From Candidatus Babelota bacterium (GTDB lineage Bacteria; Babelota; Babeliae; Babelales; Vermiphilaceae): DNA of 64,000 bases. Of this stretch, positions 45,730-54,749 are shown piece after piece. Below the pieces are notes generated by a model, which did not search any database, was not told the origin of the DNA, and saw only the letters and a list, made by a program, of their open reading frames with translations. The stretch spans positions 31,533 through 95,532 of the forward strand of contig JAJCZC010000005.1 of NCBI GenBank assembly GCA_029262575.1, written 5' to 3'. A program made the position numbers and the translations under genes. Each line of letters opens with the position of its first letter. Within the stretch, counting starts at the first letter, position 1.

Positions 45730-46668
45730 TTAATGCATAATTTTGAAAAAACGAGACCAGCGCATACGCTTCCAAAAATCGATAGGGTGTTTTAGCAAAT
45801 CAACAATCCACCACGATTCATCACTATCAAGTGACCAAATCAAAAAGATGATTTTACCATGTATAAGTCGCCCATCAATTGGCCCAAAACAACGGCAATC
45901 TTTACTGCCCAAACGATTATCCCCCATGCACCAATATTGATTCTCACCTAATTTCACATGAAATACATCAGAGCCATCCCAATAATTTTCTTCTTTTGAT
46001 GCTAAAATTCGATCTTCTTGTGGTTCACGAATTGGCGTACCCGGCCACATCATAATCGGTTTACCATCTGCTCCGGTCACAATACGATTTGCCTTCATTC
46101 TATAAAATGGCTGATTTGCATAGGAAACTTCAGGATCGTATGAATAGAAGGTGACATTTCGCCAAAAATCATCGATTGAGCGACCATTCATATGTTGAAA
46201 CAAGCCAGAAGGATCAACTTTATAAACGCCAATCAATGGATACTTATTCAAATATGGCTCATCTAGTTTCTTTCCATTGCGATAAATAGTCGGTTTACCA
46301 TCTTCAATTCTTCCTTCAACTTCATCACCTGGACGCCCAATAACACGCTTAGTCCAGTTTGAAGGTCCCCAAACATATTCTTGCCATAAGCGCATCATCT
46401 TATCTTTAGCATAATCGAAAGTAGGATCATTAAATGAAATTATGTCACCTTGTTTTGGCGAAGTAAACAAGTAGCTAAGCTTATCCGCAAAAAAACGTTC
46501 GCCCACCAACATTGTTGTCTCCATCGAACCACTTGGGACTTGGTACAAGCCAAAACCAAAGGTTCTAATCAAAAAAACAAGCAACAACAAACTGCCCATT
46601 TCTTTAAAATTTGCTACCGAAAAAAACGGCGGCTTTTCTCTTTTTTCTTTCTTTTTTAAACCGAACAT
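45730..46668 (-). CDS. lepB: Signal peptidase I
   Basis: A 312-residue protein with one N-terminal membrane helix (about 25-42), then the S26 motifs: VPSGSMETTMLVGE (catalytic Ser48), NWTKRVIGRPGDEV (catalytic Lys107), and YWCMGDNRLGSKDCRCFGPID. It releases signal peptides on the periplasmic side. Given how many exported proteins the window encodes, it is a key housekeeping enzyme. It is preceded by an AAAGGAT site. Confidence 0.96.
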   Translation of the reverse strand: MFGLKKKEKREKPPFFSVANFKEMGSLLLLVFLIRTFGFGLYQVPSGSMETTMLVGERFFADKLSYLFTSPKQGDIISFNDPTFDYAKDKMMRLWQEYVWGPSNWTKRVIGRPGDEVEGRIEDGKPTIYRNGKKLDEPYLNKYPLIGVYKVDPSGLFQHMNGRSIDDFWRNVTFYSYDPEVSYANQPFYRMKANRIVTGADGKPIMMWPGTPIREPQEDRILASKEENYWDGSDVFHVKLGENQYWCMGDNRLGSKDCRCFGPIDGRLIHGKIIFLIWSLDSDESWWIVDLLKHPIDFWKRMRWSRFFKIMH

Positions 46669-46710
46669 AGAATATCCTTTATATATGATTAAACTATCAT
46701 TATTATACTG

Positions 46711-47478
46711 TTATCTAAAAAAGGTTAAAGGGTCGATACGTTCTTCATGCGCATATACTTCAAAATGTAAATGTGAGGCATCTCTTCCTGTTTTACGCAC
46801 ATTCCCTGTTGAACCAACATGACCTATTAGCTGGCCTTGCTCTACCTTTTGTCCTTTGCTTACAAACATATTATTTAAATGAGCGTAACGTGTTTTAAAT
46901 TTTTTGTTGTGCTTAATGATAATTGTCTTACCATAGCCCAAAGGATCTTCATTAGATAGTTCAACTGTACCACTAGCCGCAGCTCGCACGTGAGTTCCTT
47001 TTAATGCTGCCATATCAATGCCATTGTGAAATTGCCGTTGCCCATTTGGCAATTTACGTAGGCCAAAATAGGAACTTAACCAAAATTTATCTTTCTCTAC
47101 CGGCCACATAAAATCAATCTCTTTTTTTTTAATGGGCAAAGATTGCACATTCTTTTTTGCAGATTCTTTTTGCTCGACAACAGTCACTGCTTTTGGCTCA
47201 TTTTGTTTTATTGTTGGGTGAAGGCTGGATTCTAACTCATGACTATTTTCAGGTTGATTATGCACTAAATGCTTGACCACCATACTGCGTTGCACTCGAC
47301 ACATTTGCTTAACCTTGCACATATGCGCAAGATAGTTTTTTTTTGCCTCTTGCCACTTGTTAATCTGAACAATAAAAGAAAGGTACTCACTACATAATAC
47401 AAAAAATACGGTTGTCATCAAAAACATGACTACACTCAGATAAAGATTCGAACGAAATTTTAAAGTATTAATGATCAT
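46711..47478 (-). CDS. M23-family metallopeptidase, membrane-anchored
   Basis: The 255-residue protein has an N-terminal membrane helix (about 15-33), a short helical linker, and a LytM/M23 domain. Zinc-site motifs are FHNGIDMAALKG (His and Asp), and SHLHFEVY (HxH). These enzymes cut peptidoglycan cross-links, or regulate amidases when inactive; here the zinc ligands are present, so it is likely active. It lies in the Bat run, 42 bases before lepB. Confidence 0.88.
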   Translation of the reverse strand: MIINTLKFRSNLYLSVVMFLMTTVFFVLCSEYLSFIVQINKWQEAKKNYLAHMCKVKQMCRVQRSMVVKHLVHNQPENSHELESSLHPTIKQNEPKAVTVVEQKESAKKNVQSLPIKKKEIDFMWPVEKDKFWLSSYFGLRKLPNGQRQFHNGIDMAALKGTHVRAAASGTVELSNEDPLGYGKTIIIKHNKKFKTRYAHLNNMFVSKGQKVEQGQLIGHVGSTGNVRKTGRDASHLHFEVYAHEERIDPLTFFR

Positions 47479-47508
47479 TGCTCCAATGAAAATTAAATCT
47501 TGTGAAGA

Positions 47509-48225
47509 TTAAATTTTGGTGACACCAACACGTTCTACCCAACCAATTTTATCGCCATAAGCAACCTTATGCCATCGCTTGTTTGATTGAGCAATACGAA
47601 TCAATGAACCCTGTGATAAACTACCCAACTGATAAAATGAACTATTAGGACCATTATATACTTTTGCTTCATTAAGCACCACACCGTATGTTTTATGAGC
47701 ATTATATCCAACAATGATTGGAAATATCATAAATGAGATAGCTCCAAGTAAAACACTCATAAAAAGCCGTTTGAACTTGTGATTATGATAGTGCAACCAA
47801 ATCCATAACAAAAAACACCATGCAATTAAAAAAAACAATTGCCAGGTAAACAATGACAAACGCTTTGTTAACGAAAGAAAAAACAGCGAAATGCGATCAA
47901 TAAGAGAAAGAGCCTCTTTCCCTTGAACAACCGCCAGATGCTCAAGATTATACGTTGCACCTTTGAATATATGCATGTCGCCATATTTTTGTGCACGTAA
48001 CCAATAGATATATGCATTCAGGAAGTCCTCTTGACGATATGCCGTGTTGCCCATATTATACCAAACGGCACCATCTTTTTGCTTAATGCTTTGATAGTCA
48101 CTCATTGCGTGTTCATACTTATGCTCTCGATAAAAATCATTTGCACGCTCAAATAAGTTACTTTGATCTACTGCGGAGAGTAGGCTAACAGTAAATAGTG
48201 TGAGCAAAAACAACCGTACATTCAT
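47509..48225 (-). CDS. batE: BatE-like TPR and SH3b membrane protein
   Basis: A 238-residue protein: a signal peptide (about 1-17), a TPR pair (FERANDFYREHKYEHAMSDYQ, AVWYNMGNTAYRQEDFLNAYIYWLRAQKYG), two membrane helices (about 119-160), and an SH3b domain at the end (VLNEAKVYNGPNSSFYQLGSLSQGSLIRIAQSNKRWHKVAY). Its ATG overlaps the batD stop (ATGA). Together these features identify BatE. Confidence 0.8.
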   Translation of the reverse strand: MNVRLFLLTLFTVSLLSAVDQSNLFERANDFYREHKYEHAMSDYQSIKQKDGAVWYNMGNTAYRQEDFLNAYIYWLRAQKYGDMHIFKGATYNLEHLAVVQGKEALSLIDRISLFFLSLTKRLSLFTWQLFFLIAWCFLLWIWLHYHNHKFKRLFMSVLLGAISFMIFPIIVGYNAHKTYGVVLNEAKVYNGPNSSFYQLGSLSQGSLIRIAQSNKRWHKVAYGDKIGWVERVGVTKI

Positions 48226-49958
48226 TTGAGTATCCTTTCAAGTTCAGCAATCCACTGTGCAGCTTCATGAAACAACCTCAGTACTTCTTTTGGACCAGCA
48301 ATACCTGCATATGCTGCTTGGGAAATTTTATCATAGAAGATATACCAAGCCTGTTTAGTCTCATCAGACCAAGAACTTTGCGCAATAATGTCTTCCATTG
48401 TTTTCTTGGTTAAACTTGTGAAAGGCACAGAAAGGCGATGTGCAAGCAATTGCATAAAAATACGATGCAACACTCGCGTATCATGATAACGATAGGCACG
48501 AGAAAGTTGTTTTTGCGCGACAACAAAAGCACGACGTTTAATATAATGTGGCGCGAGTTTTTGTACCAACCATCCTGACCGAAATCCAAATATATATATC
48601 AGTGCGACAATGAGCGGCATTAACAATACAAAAATAAACCAACCGAGCGAAAAGCCATCCTTCGACATTGCTTCATATGCTATACGATGTTCGGCCAACG
48701 GCGCAAGACTATCTCTATCGGCAGGTGGGATCGCACATCCAGGCTCAGCACTTTGTTGTGGCAGCTGTGCATGCCCCGGCAAAACTGAAACAAATAAAGA
48801 TGTCGTACTCAGACTTTTATACGTTCGCCCATCAACATCGAAATAGGTAAATGTCTGCTCAGGGATCTCCCAATCACCGTCCTGCATTCCCTGCACAATA
48901 TATTCAAATGACTTTTTTTGCCCAAATGGTGTTTCCTCGATATAATTTTTTGAGGGATAATATTTAAATGCTTCAGGCATTCCTTGCAATACAGGCTCTT
49001 TCAAACCAATCATATTTCCTTCACCTTCAATAGACAATGTCAGCACCATCCCTTCATATTTTTTTGCAACAGCAGGACTAATTTTTGCACTATAAGATAG
49101 AAAGCTGCCCACTGCATCAACTGAACGATTTTTATCCGGCAACGGGCGAACTTGTAGACTTAAAGCATTTGAATACACTCGTTTACGTTCATAGCGTGGT
49201 CCAAAAAAAATTGCAAAACTTCCCAAACCATTTTGCATAGGCAACTGTTTATTATAATCAACAAAATACGCAGGGATCACCAATTTGCCTGGCTCTGTTG
49301 GATACATATGCCATTGCCATTCTAAAAATACAAACTCTTTACCATCGATTTCTTGCACGCCCTTTTTTGGGCCTTTTTTCTCACCTAGTTCTACTGTATT
49401 AGGATCGTTGGAAACGATTTGATCAACTGAGATATCATCCGTTTGAGCAAAATATAGGCGAAGTACTGTTTTTACTTTTTGCCCAACAAACACTGTATCT
49501 TTATCTACCCATAAGCGAAGCAATACTTGCTCATTGGATTGTTGACCAGCTTTGCCATTGCGTGGTGCACGAGTTTGGGTCACTCGTTCTGCGGCAACTT
49601 TAATACGCACATTGCCAGAACGTTCTTTGGTGCTTGGACTATAAGCAGGGCCAATAAGGTAGGATCCTGGACGATCAATACGAACTTGATACGTAATTTG
49701 TGCAGTCTTTTCACCATTTACTGTAATTAAGCTATACCCAGTTTTTTTAACCGCAAAATCCTTAAGGCCTTTAATCTGGATATCTTGTGCCGCATCAACA
49801 TTATCAAGAGAAAGTTTAACTATAAAAGCTTCCCCTGCAGCTGCTTGCGTTATTTTGTGCCCATCAAAACTGGTTATCTCCATCACAAGTTCTGCTTGTA
49901 ACCCAAAACATAAAAATATGGCTAGCAAGCAACTAAATCTACCAACAATTTTGTCCAT
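48222..49958 (-). CDS. batD: BatD-like aerotolerance protein
   Basis: A 578-residue protein (ATG at 49958 with AGGAAAAG before it). It has a signal peptide (about 1-23), a large beta-rich periplasmic region (GEAFIVKLSLDNV, VLLRLWVDKDTVFVGQKVKTVLRLYFAQ), a membrane helix near 435-457, and a helical cytoplasmic end. This is the BatD/BatD-like layout. A start 8 codons earlier was rejected since it lies before the ribosome site. It overlaps batC by 20 bases. Confidence 0.85.
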   Translation of the reverse strand: MDKIVGRFSCLLAIFLCFGLQAELVMEITSFDGHKITQAAAGEAFIVKLSLDNVDAAQDIQIKGLKDFAVKKTGYSLITVNGEKTAQITYQVRIDRPGSYLIGPAYSPSTKERSGNVRIKVAAERVTQTRAPRNGKAGQQSNEQVLLRLWVDKDTVFVGQKVKTVLRLYFAQTDDISVDQIVSNDPNTVELGEKKGPKKGVQEIDGKEFVFLEWQWHMYPTEPGKLVIPAYFVDYNKQLPMQNGLGSFAIFFGPRYERKRVYSNALSLQVRPLPDKNRSVDAVGSFLSYSAKISPAVAKKYEGMVLTLSIEGEGNMIGLKEPVLQGMPEAFKYYPSKNYIEETPFGQKKSFEYIVQGMQDGDWEIPEQTFTYFDVDGRTYKSLSTTSLFVSVLPGHAQLPQQSAEPGCAIPPADRDSLAPLAEHRIAYEAMSKDGFSLGWFIFVLLMPLIVALIYIFGFRSGWLVQKLAPHYIKRRAFVVAQKQLSRAYRYHDTRVLHRIFMQLLAHRLSVPFTSLTKKTMEDIIAQSSWSDETKQAWYIFYDKISQAAYAGIAGPKEVLRLFHEAAQWIAELERILK

Positions 49959-50985
49959 CTTTTCCTGCCATCTCCTGACCAACTAAAGCTCTAATTAACT
50001 GTTTATTTAATTCTGCATCACGATTTTCGCGTTTTGATAACACACGTTTTAACTGAGGATCAAGATCAACGGGTTCTTCCTGGCCCTGATCGCCCAATTC
50101 TTGTTCTTTTTGTTCATCTTGCATATCCTGGTCTTGAGCACCATCGTGTGTTTCGCCAGAGGATTTATCATGATCGAACTGTTGTTCCTGCTGTTCTTGT
50201 TGTTCATCTTTTTGAGAATCTTTTTCAAAGTCGTCGCGAGTGTCCCTTTGATCATCTTGTTGGCCATCTTGTTTTTGTTGGTCTGGCCTGCGCTCTTCTT
50301 CGTCTTGTTGATCGCCCTGCTCGTCAAAACGGTCATCTTTGCCTTCTTGGGCTTGATCGCTTTGTTTTTGTTCATCTCGTTGGGCTTCTTGTGAATCATC
50401 ACTTGATGATGACTCTTTTTCCTGCTCGTCACCTTTTTGAGACTGCTCATCTTGTGAGCAACAATCTTTATTATCCTCTTTTTCCTGCTCATCCTGTTGC
50501 TGATCATCCTGCTGATCTTGCTGTTGATCCTGATCTTTTTTATCTTGTTGTTGTTTTTGCTGTTGTTGCTGCTGATCCAGCATTTTTTTTACCGTATCAT
50601 GATTATGCTTTGCTTGTTCATTTTCAGAATTAAGCATCAATGTTTGCTCATAACTTAACAACGCTTCTTTTAACTCTTGTTTTTTAACATGAGTATTACC
50701 TTTATTAAAATAGGCACGTTCTTTCAAATCACGTGAAGCTGATTCATTTTGTGCAGCAGATTCAAAAAATGCTTTTGCTTGATCATAATCCTCATTGTTG
50801 AAAGCAACCACCCCAGCATCATATAATACCTCTGGCCGATTAGGCTGCTCGGCCACGACCTTTTTAAATTGCTGACCAGCCTCCTGCCATTGTTCTTTAT
50901 GAGCGGCGCTCACCGCACGATCATAATCAAATATGCATAAAGCATAGGGAGTACAAAAAAATAATAAAAAGACTGCATTCTTCAT
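49939..50985 (-). CDS. batC: BatC-like TPR protein with extreme Gln/Asp/Glu low-complexity region
   Basis: A 348-residue protein (ATG at 50985, ATGA overlap with batB). It has a signal peptide (about 1-17, LLFFCTPYALC), two TPR units (about 22-110, with EVLYDAGVVAFNNEDYDQAKAFFESA and RAYFNKGNTHVKKQELKEALLSYEQTL), then about 190 residues almost entirely of Q, D, E, K and S (from DQQQQQQKQQQDKKDQ onward). A short, ordinary C-terminal segment (RVLSKRENRDAELNKQLIRALVG) follows. BatC proteins often have such tails, but this one is long. A soluble periplasmic role is likely. Confidence 0.82.
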   Translation of the reverse strand: MKNAVFLLFFCTPYALCIFDYDRAVSAAHKEQWQEAGQQFKKVVAEQPNRPEVLYDAGVVAFNNEDYDQAKAFFESAAQNESASRDLKERAYFNKGNTHVKKQELKEALLSYEQTLMLNSENEQAKHNHDTVKKMLDQQQQQQKQQQDKKDQDQQQDQQDDQQQDEQEKEDNKDCCSQDEQSQKGDEQEKESSSSDDSQEAQRDEQKQSDQAQEGKDDRFDEQGDQQDEEERRPDQQKQDGQQDDQRDTRDDFEKDSQKDEQQEQQEQQFDHDKSSGETHDGAQDQDMQDEQKEQELGDQGQEEPVDLDPQLKRVLSKRENRDAELNKQLIRALVGQEMAGKDGQNCW

Positions 50986-51992
50986 AATAACCATTCAAGC
51001 GCAAGACATATAAAACTTATTAATAACGGATAATGATACTGTTCTTCAAATTGCTTAATATTTTTATCTTCAAAATGTTCTTTTTCAAAAGAAACGACAA
51101 ACTTCTTTATTTTGACAATATCATCTTTGTTCTGAGTGATTGGCACAAAGATACCACCCGTATCTTCAGCTAAACGCTTTAAGATACCATCGTTCATGCG
51201 GGAAATCACAACATTACTGTTGCGATCTAATTGATGCCCTGTTTGTTTTCGATTACGATCATAAAGTGGAATTGGCGCACCTTCTGGTGTGCCGACACCC
51301 ACAGTTATGATGTGCAACCCAATCTTGGCCGCTTCTTGTTTGATTTGTGATAAATTACTAGAAAAATCTTCACCATCAGTAAAGACAACCATCAGTTTGT
51401 TTTTTCGTTCAGGAGTTTTTTTAAATTGATCAATTGCTTCCTGAATTGCCTTTTCTATTGCAGTGGTACCCGATGAAATAGTTTCAACATCTATTGCATC
51501 TAAAAAGAGATTAAAGGCTGATTTATCGTCAGTCAAAGGACATTGCAAAAAGGTTGAGCCCGAAAACAAAAGTAAGCCAACTCGCTCGGTTTTTAATGAG
51601 TTGACCAACTCTTTTATTTTATTTTTAGCAAACGTTAAACGATCGGGCTTGAGATCTTGCGCCAACATACTGCGAGAAATATCCAATGCAATTAATACAT
51701 CACGCCCTTCTTGTGCAATTGGACGATCTGTTTCGTTCCATTGAGGACGCATCAAAGCAATACTCATAAAAAACATTGCCGCTAAAAAAAGTCCTATTTT
51801 GAAAAGCATCTTAGGATATGAATAATGTTGCAAAACCTGTTTGATCTTTTTTGGTCCCGCCAAAAAAGTAACAACTCGATTTGTTTTATAGAGACGATAC
51901 AACAAAATCAATGCTGCGACACCAATATAAGGCAATGCAGCCCAAAAAAGATCTGGACGCGCCCAATGAATATGAAAATCTTTTAAGATCAT
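50982..51992 (-). CDS. batB: BatB-like VWA-domain membrane protein
   Basis: A 336-residue protein with two N-terminal membrane helices (about 14-30, 58-78). A von Willebrand A domain (about 95-285) has a MIDAS motif, ALDISRSMLAQD, followed by TDGEDF. A C-terminal helix ends at EWLL. MIDAS metal sites bind protein ligands. It overlaps batA by 4 bases and batC by 4, so the genes are translationally coupled. Confidence 0.9.
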   Translation of the reverse strand: MILKDFHIHWARPDLFWAALPYIGVAALILLYRLYKTNRVVTFLAGPKKIKQVLQHYSYPKMLFKIGLFLAAMFFMSIALMRPQWNETDRPIAQEGRDVLIALDISRSMLAQDLKPDRLTFAKNKIKELVNSLKTERVGLLLFSGSTFLQCPLTDDKSAFNLFLDAIDVETISSGTTAIEKAIQEAIDQFKKTPERKNKLMVVFTDGEDFSSNLSQIKQEAAKIGLHIITVGVGTPEGAPIPLYDRNRKQTGHQLDRNSNVVISRMNDGILKRLAEDTGGIFVPITQNKDDIVKIKKFVVSFEKEHFEDKNIKQFEEQYHYPLLISFICLALEWLL

Positions 51993-52975
51993 AAACTAAA
52001 CCATACAAAAGTTGCTAAACATACTTCAAAAACTAATAACGCAAGAATAAACCAAATCACAGAAAATGCGACATCATACCATTTACTAAAAACAGGCACT
52101 TCTTGCTCAGAAGTTTCTAATGCATTAATAGTATCATAAATGGCGCGCATATCTCGGGGATTCTTTGCCAAGAAAAATTTGCCCCCAGTACTTTTGGCAA
52201 GGTATTCAAGCACCTCTCTATTAATACCAGGAACTAACGACAAACCCATCATAGTGTGCGCATAACTTGGTTTATCATTCCCCACACCAATGGTATAGAC
52301 TTTAATGCCAAGTTGTTTCAAAACTTCAATTACAACTTGGGGGCTCATATCACCATCAGTGGGTTCCCCATCGGTGAGAAGTATCATAATTTTACTCTTT
52401 GCTTTTGAATGTTTTAAACGATTTGCCGCAGTAAGCACACCGGTGAAAAGCAAGGTACCATCAGGATTTATAAAGCCAAGATATAATTCTTCAATAACTT
52501 TTTTGAGTAACTTTTTATCCATAGTTAACGGCACACGCGATAATGCATCATTGGCAAAAAGAGCCAGACCAATTGCATCATTGCCGCGCTTATCAATAAA
52601 ACGAATTGCTTCATCTTTGGCGACCTCTAGGCGATTGCGTGGATCATGTTGATCATCTTGAAAGCGCATACTGCCAGAAATATCAAGCACCATCATAATA
52701 TCAATACCTTCAACCGGCACGCGAGAATCTGTATCAACAATACGTGGCTGAGCAATAAGTATGGCTAATATAGAAAGCGCCAAAAAACGCAAAAAGAAAA
52801 AAACTTTACTATAGATATGCTTAGTGCCAATTTTTTGCTGAAAAAACTCTTGCACTAAAGTAAAGCGATAGCGAATCGGCCGATACATTTTTTTGCGCAA
52901 CCAGACAATAATTAAAATGGCAAGAATAAGCCAATATAGATATTGAATGTGTGGCCACTCTAACATGTAATTCAT
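51989..52975 (-). CDS. batA: BatA-like VWA-domain membrane protein
   Basis: A 328-residue protein, ATG at 52975 (CAGGAAGAG before it, TAATG overlap with plsC; an ATG 8 codons earlier was rejected). Two N-terminal helices precede a VWA domain with MIDAS motif VLDISGSMRFQDD and TDGEPTDGD. A C-terminal helix closes it. It pairs with BatB. The usual MoxR-type AAA ATPase and DUF58 gene are not present in the window. Confidence 0.9.
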   Translation of the reverse strand: MNYMLEWPHIQYLYWLILAILIIVWLRKKMYRPIRYRFTLVQEFFQQKIGTKHIYSKVFFFLRFLALSILAILIAQPRIVDTDSRVPVEGIDIMMVLDISGSMRFQDDQHDPRNRLEVAKDEAIRFIDKRGNDAIGLALFANDALSRVPLTMDKKLLKKVIEELYLGFINPDGTLLFTGVLTAANRLKHSKAKSKIMILLTDGEPTDGDMSPQVVIEVLKQLGIKVYTIGVGNDKPSYAHTMMGLSLVPGINREVLEYLAKSTGGKFFLAKNPRDMRAIYDTINALETSEQEVPVFSKWYDVAFSVIWFILALLVFEVCLATFVWFSL

Positions 52976-53703
52976 TACTCTTCCTGTTGTATAAACCATC
53001 GGTGAACCCGATCTTTAAACTCCACATCTGTTTCATCTTCACGCATACGCATAGGTTCGCCAATATTAACTTTTATTGGGTGATAATGCATCCAAAATGT
53101 TTCGGGAGGATACGCCTTCTCTAAATTAAACATGCGCACGGGAATCACAGGGTAACCTGTTTTTTTTGCTAATAACGCAAAACCGCCAAAAAAATCGTGT
53201 ACCTTCCCATCTGTGTGGCGAGCACCCTCGGGAAAAATCATGACGTGCATATCATGTTCTTTTACCAAGTTAATTGTTTTAATCAACGATCGCACGCCTT
53301 TCTGTGGTGATGACATATCAACCAAAACGGCAGTGCGTGGTAACAAAAAACGAAAGGGAAAAAACTGAATGAGCCACTTCATTGCCAACCAAACATGTGG
53401 ATGTGTTTTTGCCAAAGAACCTAACAAGGCAACATCAAACGAAGAACTGTGATTTGCCACAAAAATTGCAGAATCCTTGGGAATGTGTTCTTTACCTTTA
53501 ATGTCGATAGGCAAAAAAGATGCCCACAATACGGTTTTATATAATGCATGCGAGGCCCAAAAATAGAACTTATTGTATCTATATTTTTGCGGCACCAAAA
53601 AAACCAATATAACGGTTGGTATAGTTGCCAATGCAATAATAACGGCAAACCAAAAGCGGACAAATAAGGTATATAATATTGATTTAATCGACATTTTACT
53701 CAT
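52975..53703 (-). CDS. plsC: 1-acyl-glycerol-3-phosphate acyltransferase (PlsC type)
   Basis: A 242-residue protein with a membrane start (about 10-40). It has the acyltransferase motifs NHSSSFDVALLGS (HX4D-type catalytic site, here NHSSSFD) and FPEGARHTDG, and a VPRMFN-like PVRMFN segment. It makes phosphatidic acid for phospholipid synthesis. The preferred ATG (53703) overlaps the upstream stop by 8 bases; two nearby ATGs are possible. It is coupled to batA, so envelope lipid and Bat genes share one transcript. Confidence 0.9.
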   Translation of the reverse strand: MSKMSIKSILYTLFVRFWFAVIIALATIPTVILVFLVPQKYRYNKFYFWASHALYKTVLWASFLPIDIKGKEHIPKDSAIFVANHSSSFDVALLGSLAKTHPHVWLAMKWLIQFFPFRFLLPRTAVLVDMSSPQKGVRSLIKTINLVKEHDMHVMIFPEGARHTDGKVHDFFGGFALLAKKTGYPVIPVRMFNLEKAYPPETFWMHYHPIKVNIGEPMRMREDETDVEFKDRVHRWFIQQEE

Positions 53704-54463
53704 TTGGGTAATAAAGGCTAAACTGATCATGTAGCCGTTTCACATACATTGTTTTGAAATATGATACCACAAATGGAATGAATGAAAAGAAGATAAGTAT
53801 ACCATATGTTGGCAAAACCCACTGCAATCCATGCCACATGCCAAAACATGCAACTACTGAAAGTAAACAAAATGGAAAGTTATACAAAAACATGATAAAA
53901 CCTCGTAAAATAGAGAAAAACCAAGCCTTTATACTGCCATTACTATCAAAATAAAATAAAACACTAAAGACAAATGGGGGCAACATGAAAAAAAATCCAT
54001 AGATAAACAATGTTAAAGAGAATAAAAAACTAAGTAAATTATAATTTATAGCACTAGCTGCCGTGTGCCATGCCCACTCCGCTACGAATTCACCTATCCA
54101 AGAGGTTAAATAACCAAATAAAAAGTATAAACCGATAAACCCTATGAATGTTTTACGCGCATGTTGTTCAAAATAATAAAAACCTTTTGGACGAATTGAA
54201 GGGCGCACAAGCATAAACAGTGCAAATGATAATGTAATAACTAGTGCGGAGTTAATAAACTTCCAAGTGGGGCCAGCTAATAAGCATTCGGGATAATAGC
54301 AGCCAACTTCAAACACAAAAACAAGTAGGACTAACCACCAAAAATAATAAATGAGATTCTTGCAGGTTTCCATTGCATTTTTAATAGTAACCAACATATA
54401 TAGTTTAAAATTGCTAGGCACAAAAACGGCTACTGACTCTTTCCACGATCGCAAGAAATACAT
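53696..54463 (-). CDS. Multi-pass membrane protein of unknown function
   Basis: From the ATG at 54463 (GGAGAATAATC before it) 255 residues form about six hydrophobic helices with few charges between. The start MYFLRSWKESVAVFVPSNFKLY is amphipathic; an ATG 17 codons earlier was rejected. It is the first gene of the plsC-bat-lepB run. No family is recognised, but location suggests an envelope role. Confidence 0.6.
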   Translation of the reverse strand: MYFLRSWKESVAVFVPSNFKLYMLVTIKNAMETCKNLIYYFWWLVLLVFVFEVGCYYPECLLAGPTWKFINSALVITLSFALFMLVRPSIRPKGFYYFEQHARKTFIGFIGLYFLFGYLTSWIGEFVAEWAWHTAASAINYNLLSFLFSLTLFIYGFFFMLPPFVFSVLFYFDSNGSIKAWFFSILRGFIMFLYNFPFCLLSVVACFGMWHGLQWVLPTYGILIFFSFIPFVVSYFKTMYVKRLHDQFSLYYPNE

Positions 54464-54749
54464 GATTATTCTCCATAAGATAACTCTGGTACGCGCTAAA
54501 TAAAACAATACCATATTAGCTATAAATAAACCAAGAGGAAATATTGCCTATTGGCTTTTCTTATAAAAATCTATACCCTGTGATACTGTACTCACAAAAA
54601 GCCGGTAAGGATCGGACGATAGGTTTTTCAAACAAAGCTTATTTGACTTTTTGAAAATTTTTTGATTATTATGAAAGTAATAGCAGGCAATTTGTGTGCA
54701 CATAGGATGAAACAGGTATTTTATAGATTAAATGTAGGCAAAAGATAGT
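54464..54749. other. Divergent intergenic region, no gene found
   Basis: About 286 bases between the divergent bat-run first gene and topA. It holds AT-rich sequence and a small dyad around 54600-54630 (AAAAAGCC...GGTTTTT). No convincing promoter pair or ORF was seen, though promoters for both flanks must be here. Confidence 0.4.

Noticed and set aside
50034..50633. Long plus-strand open frame opposite batC
   Set aside because: It arises from the antisense of the Gln/Asp/Glu-codon repeats and has no ribosome site or protein-like composition.
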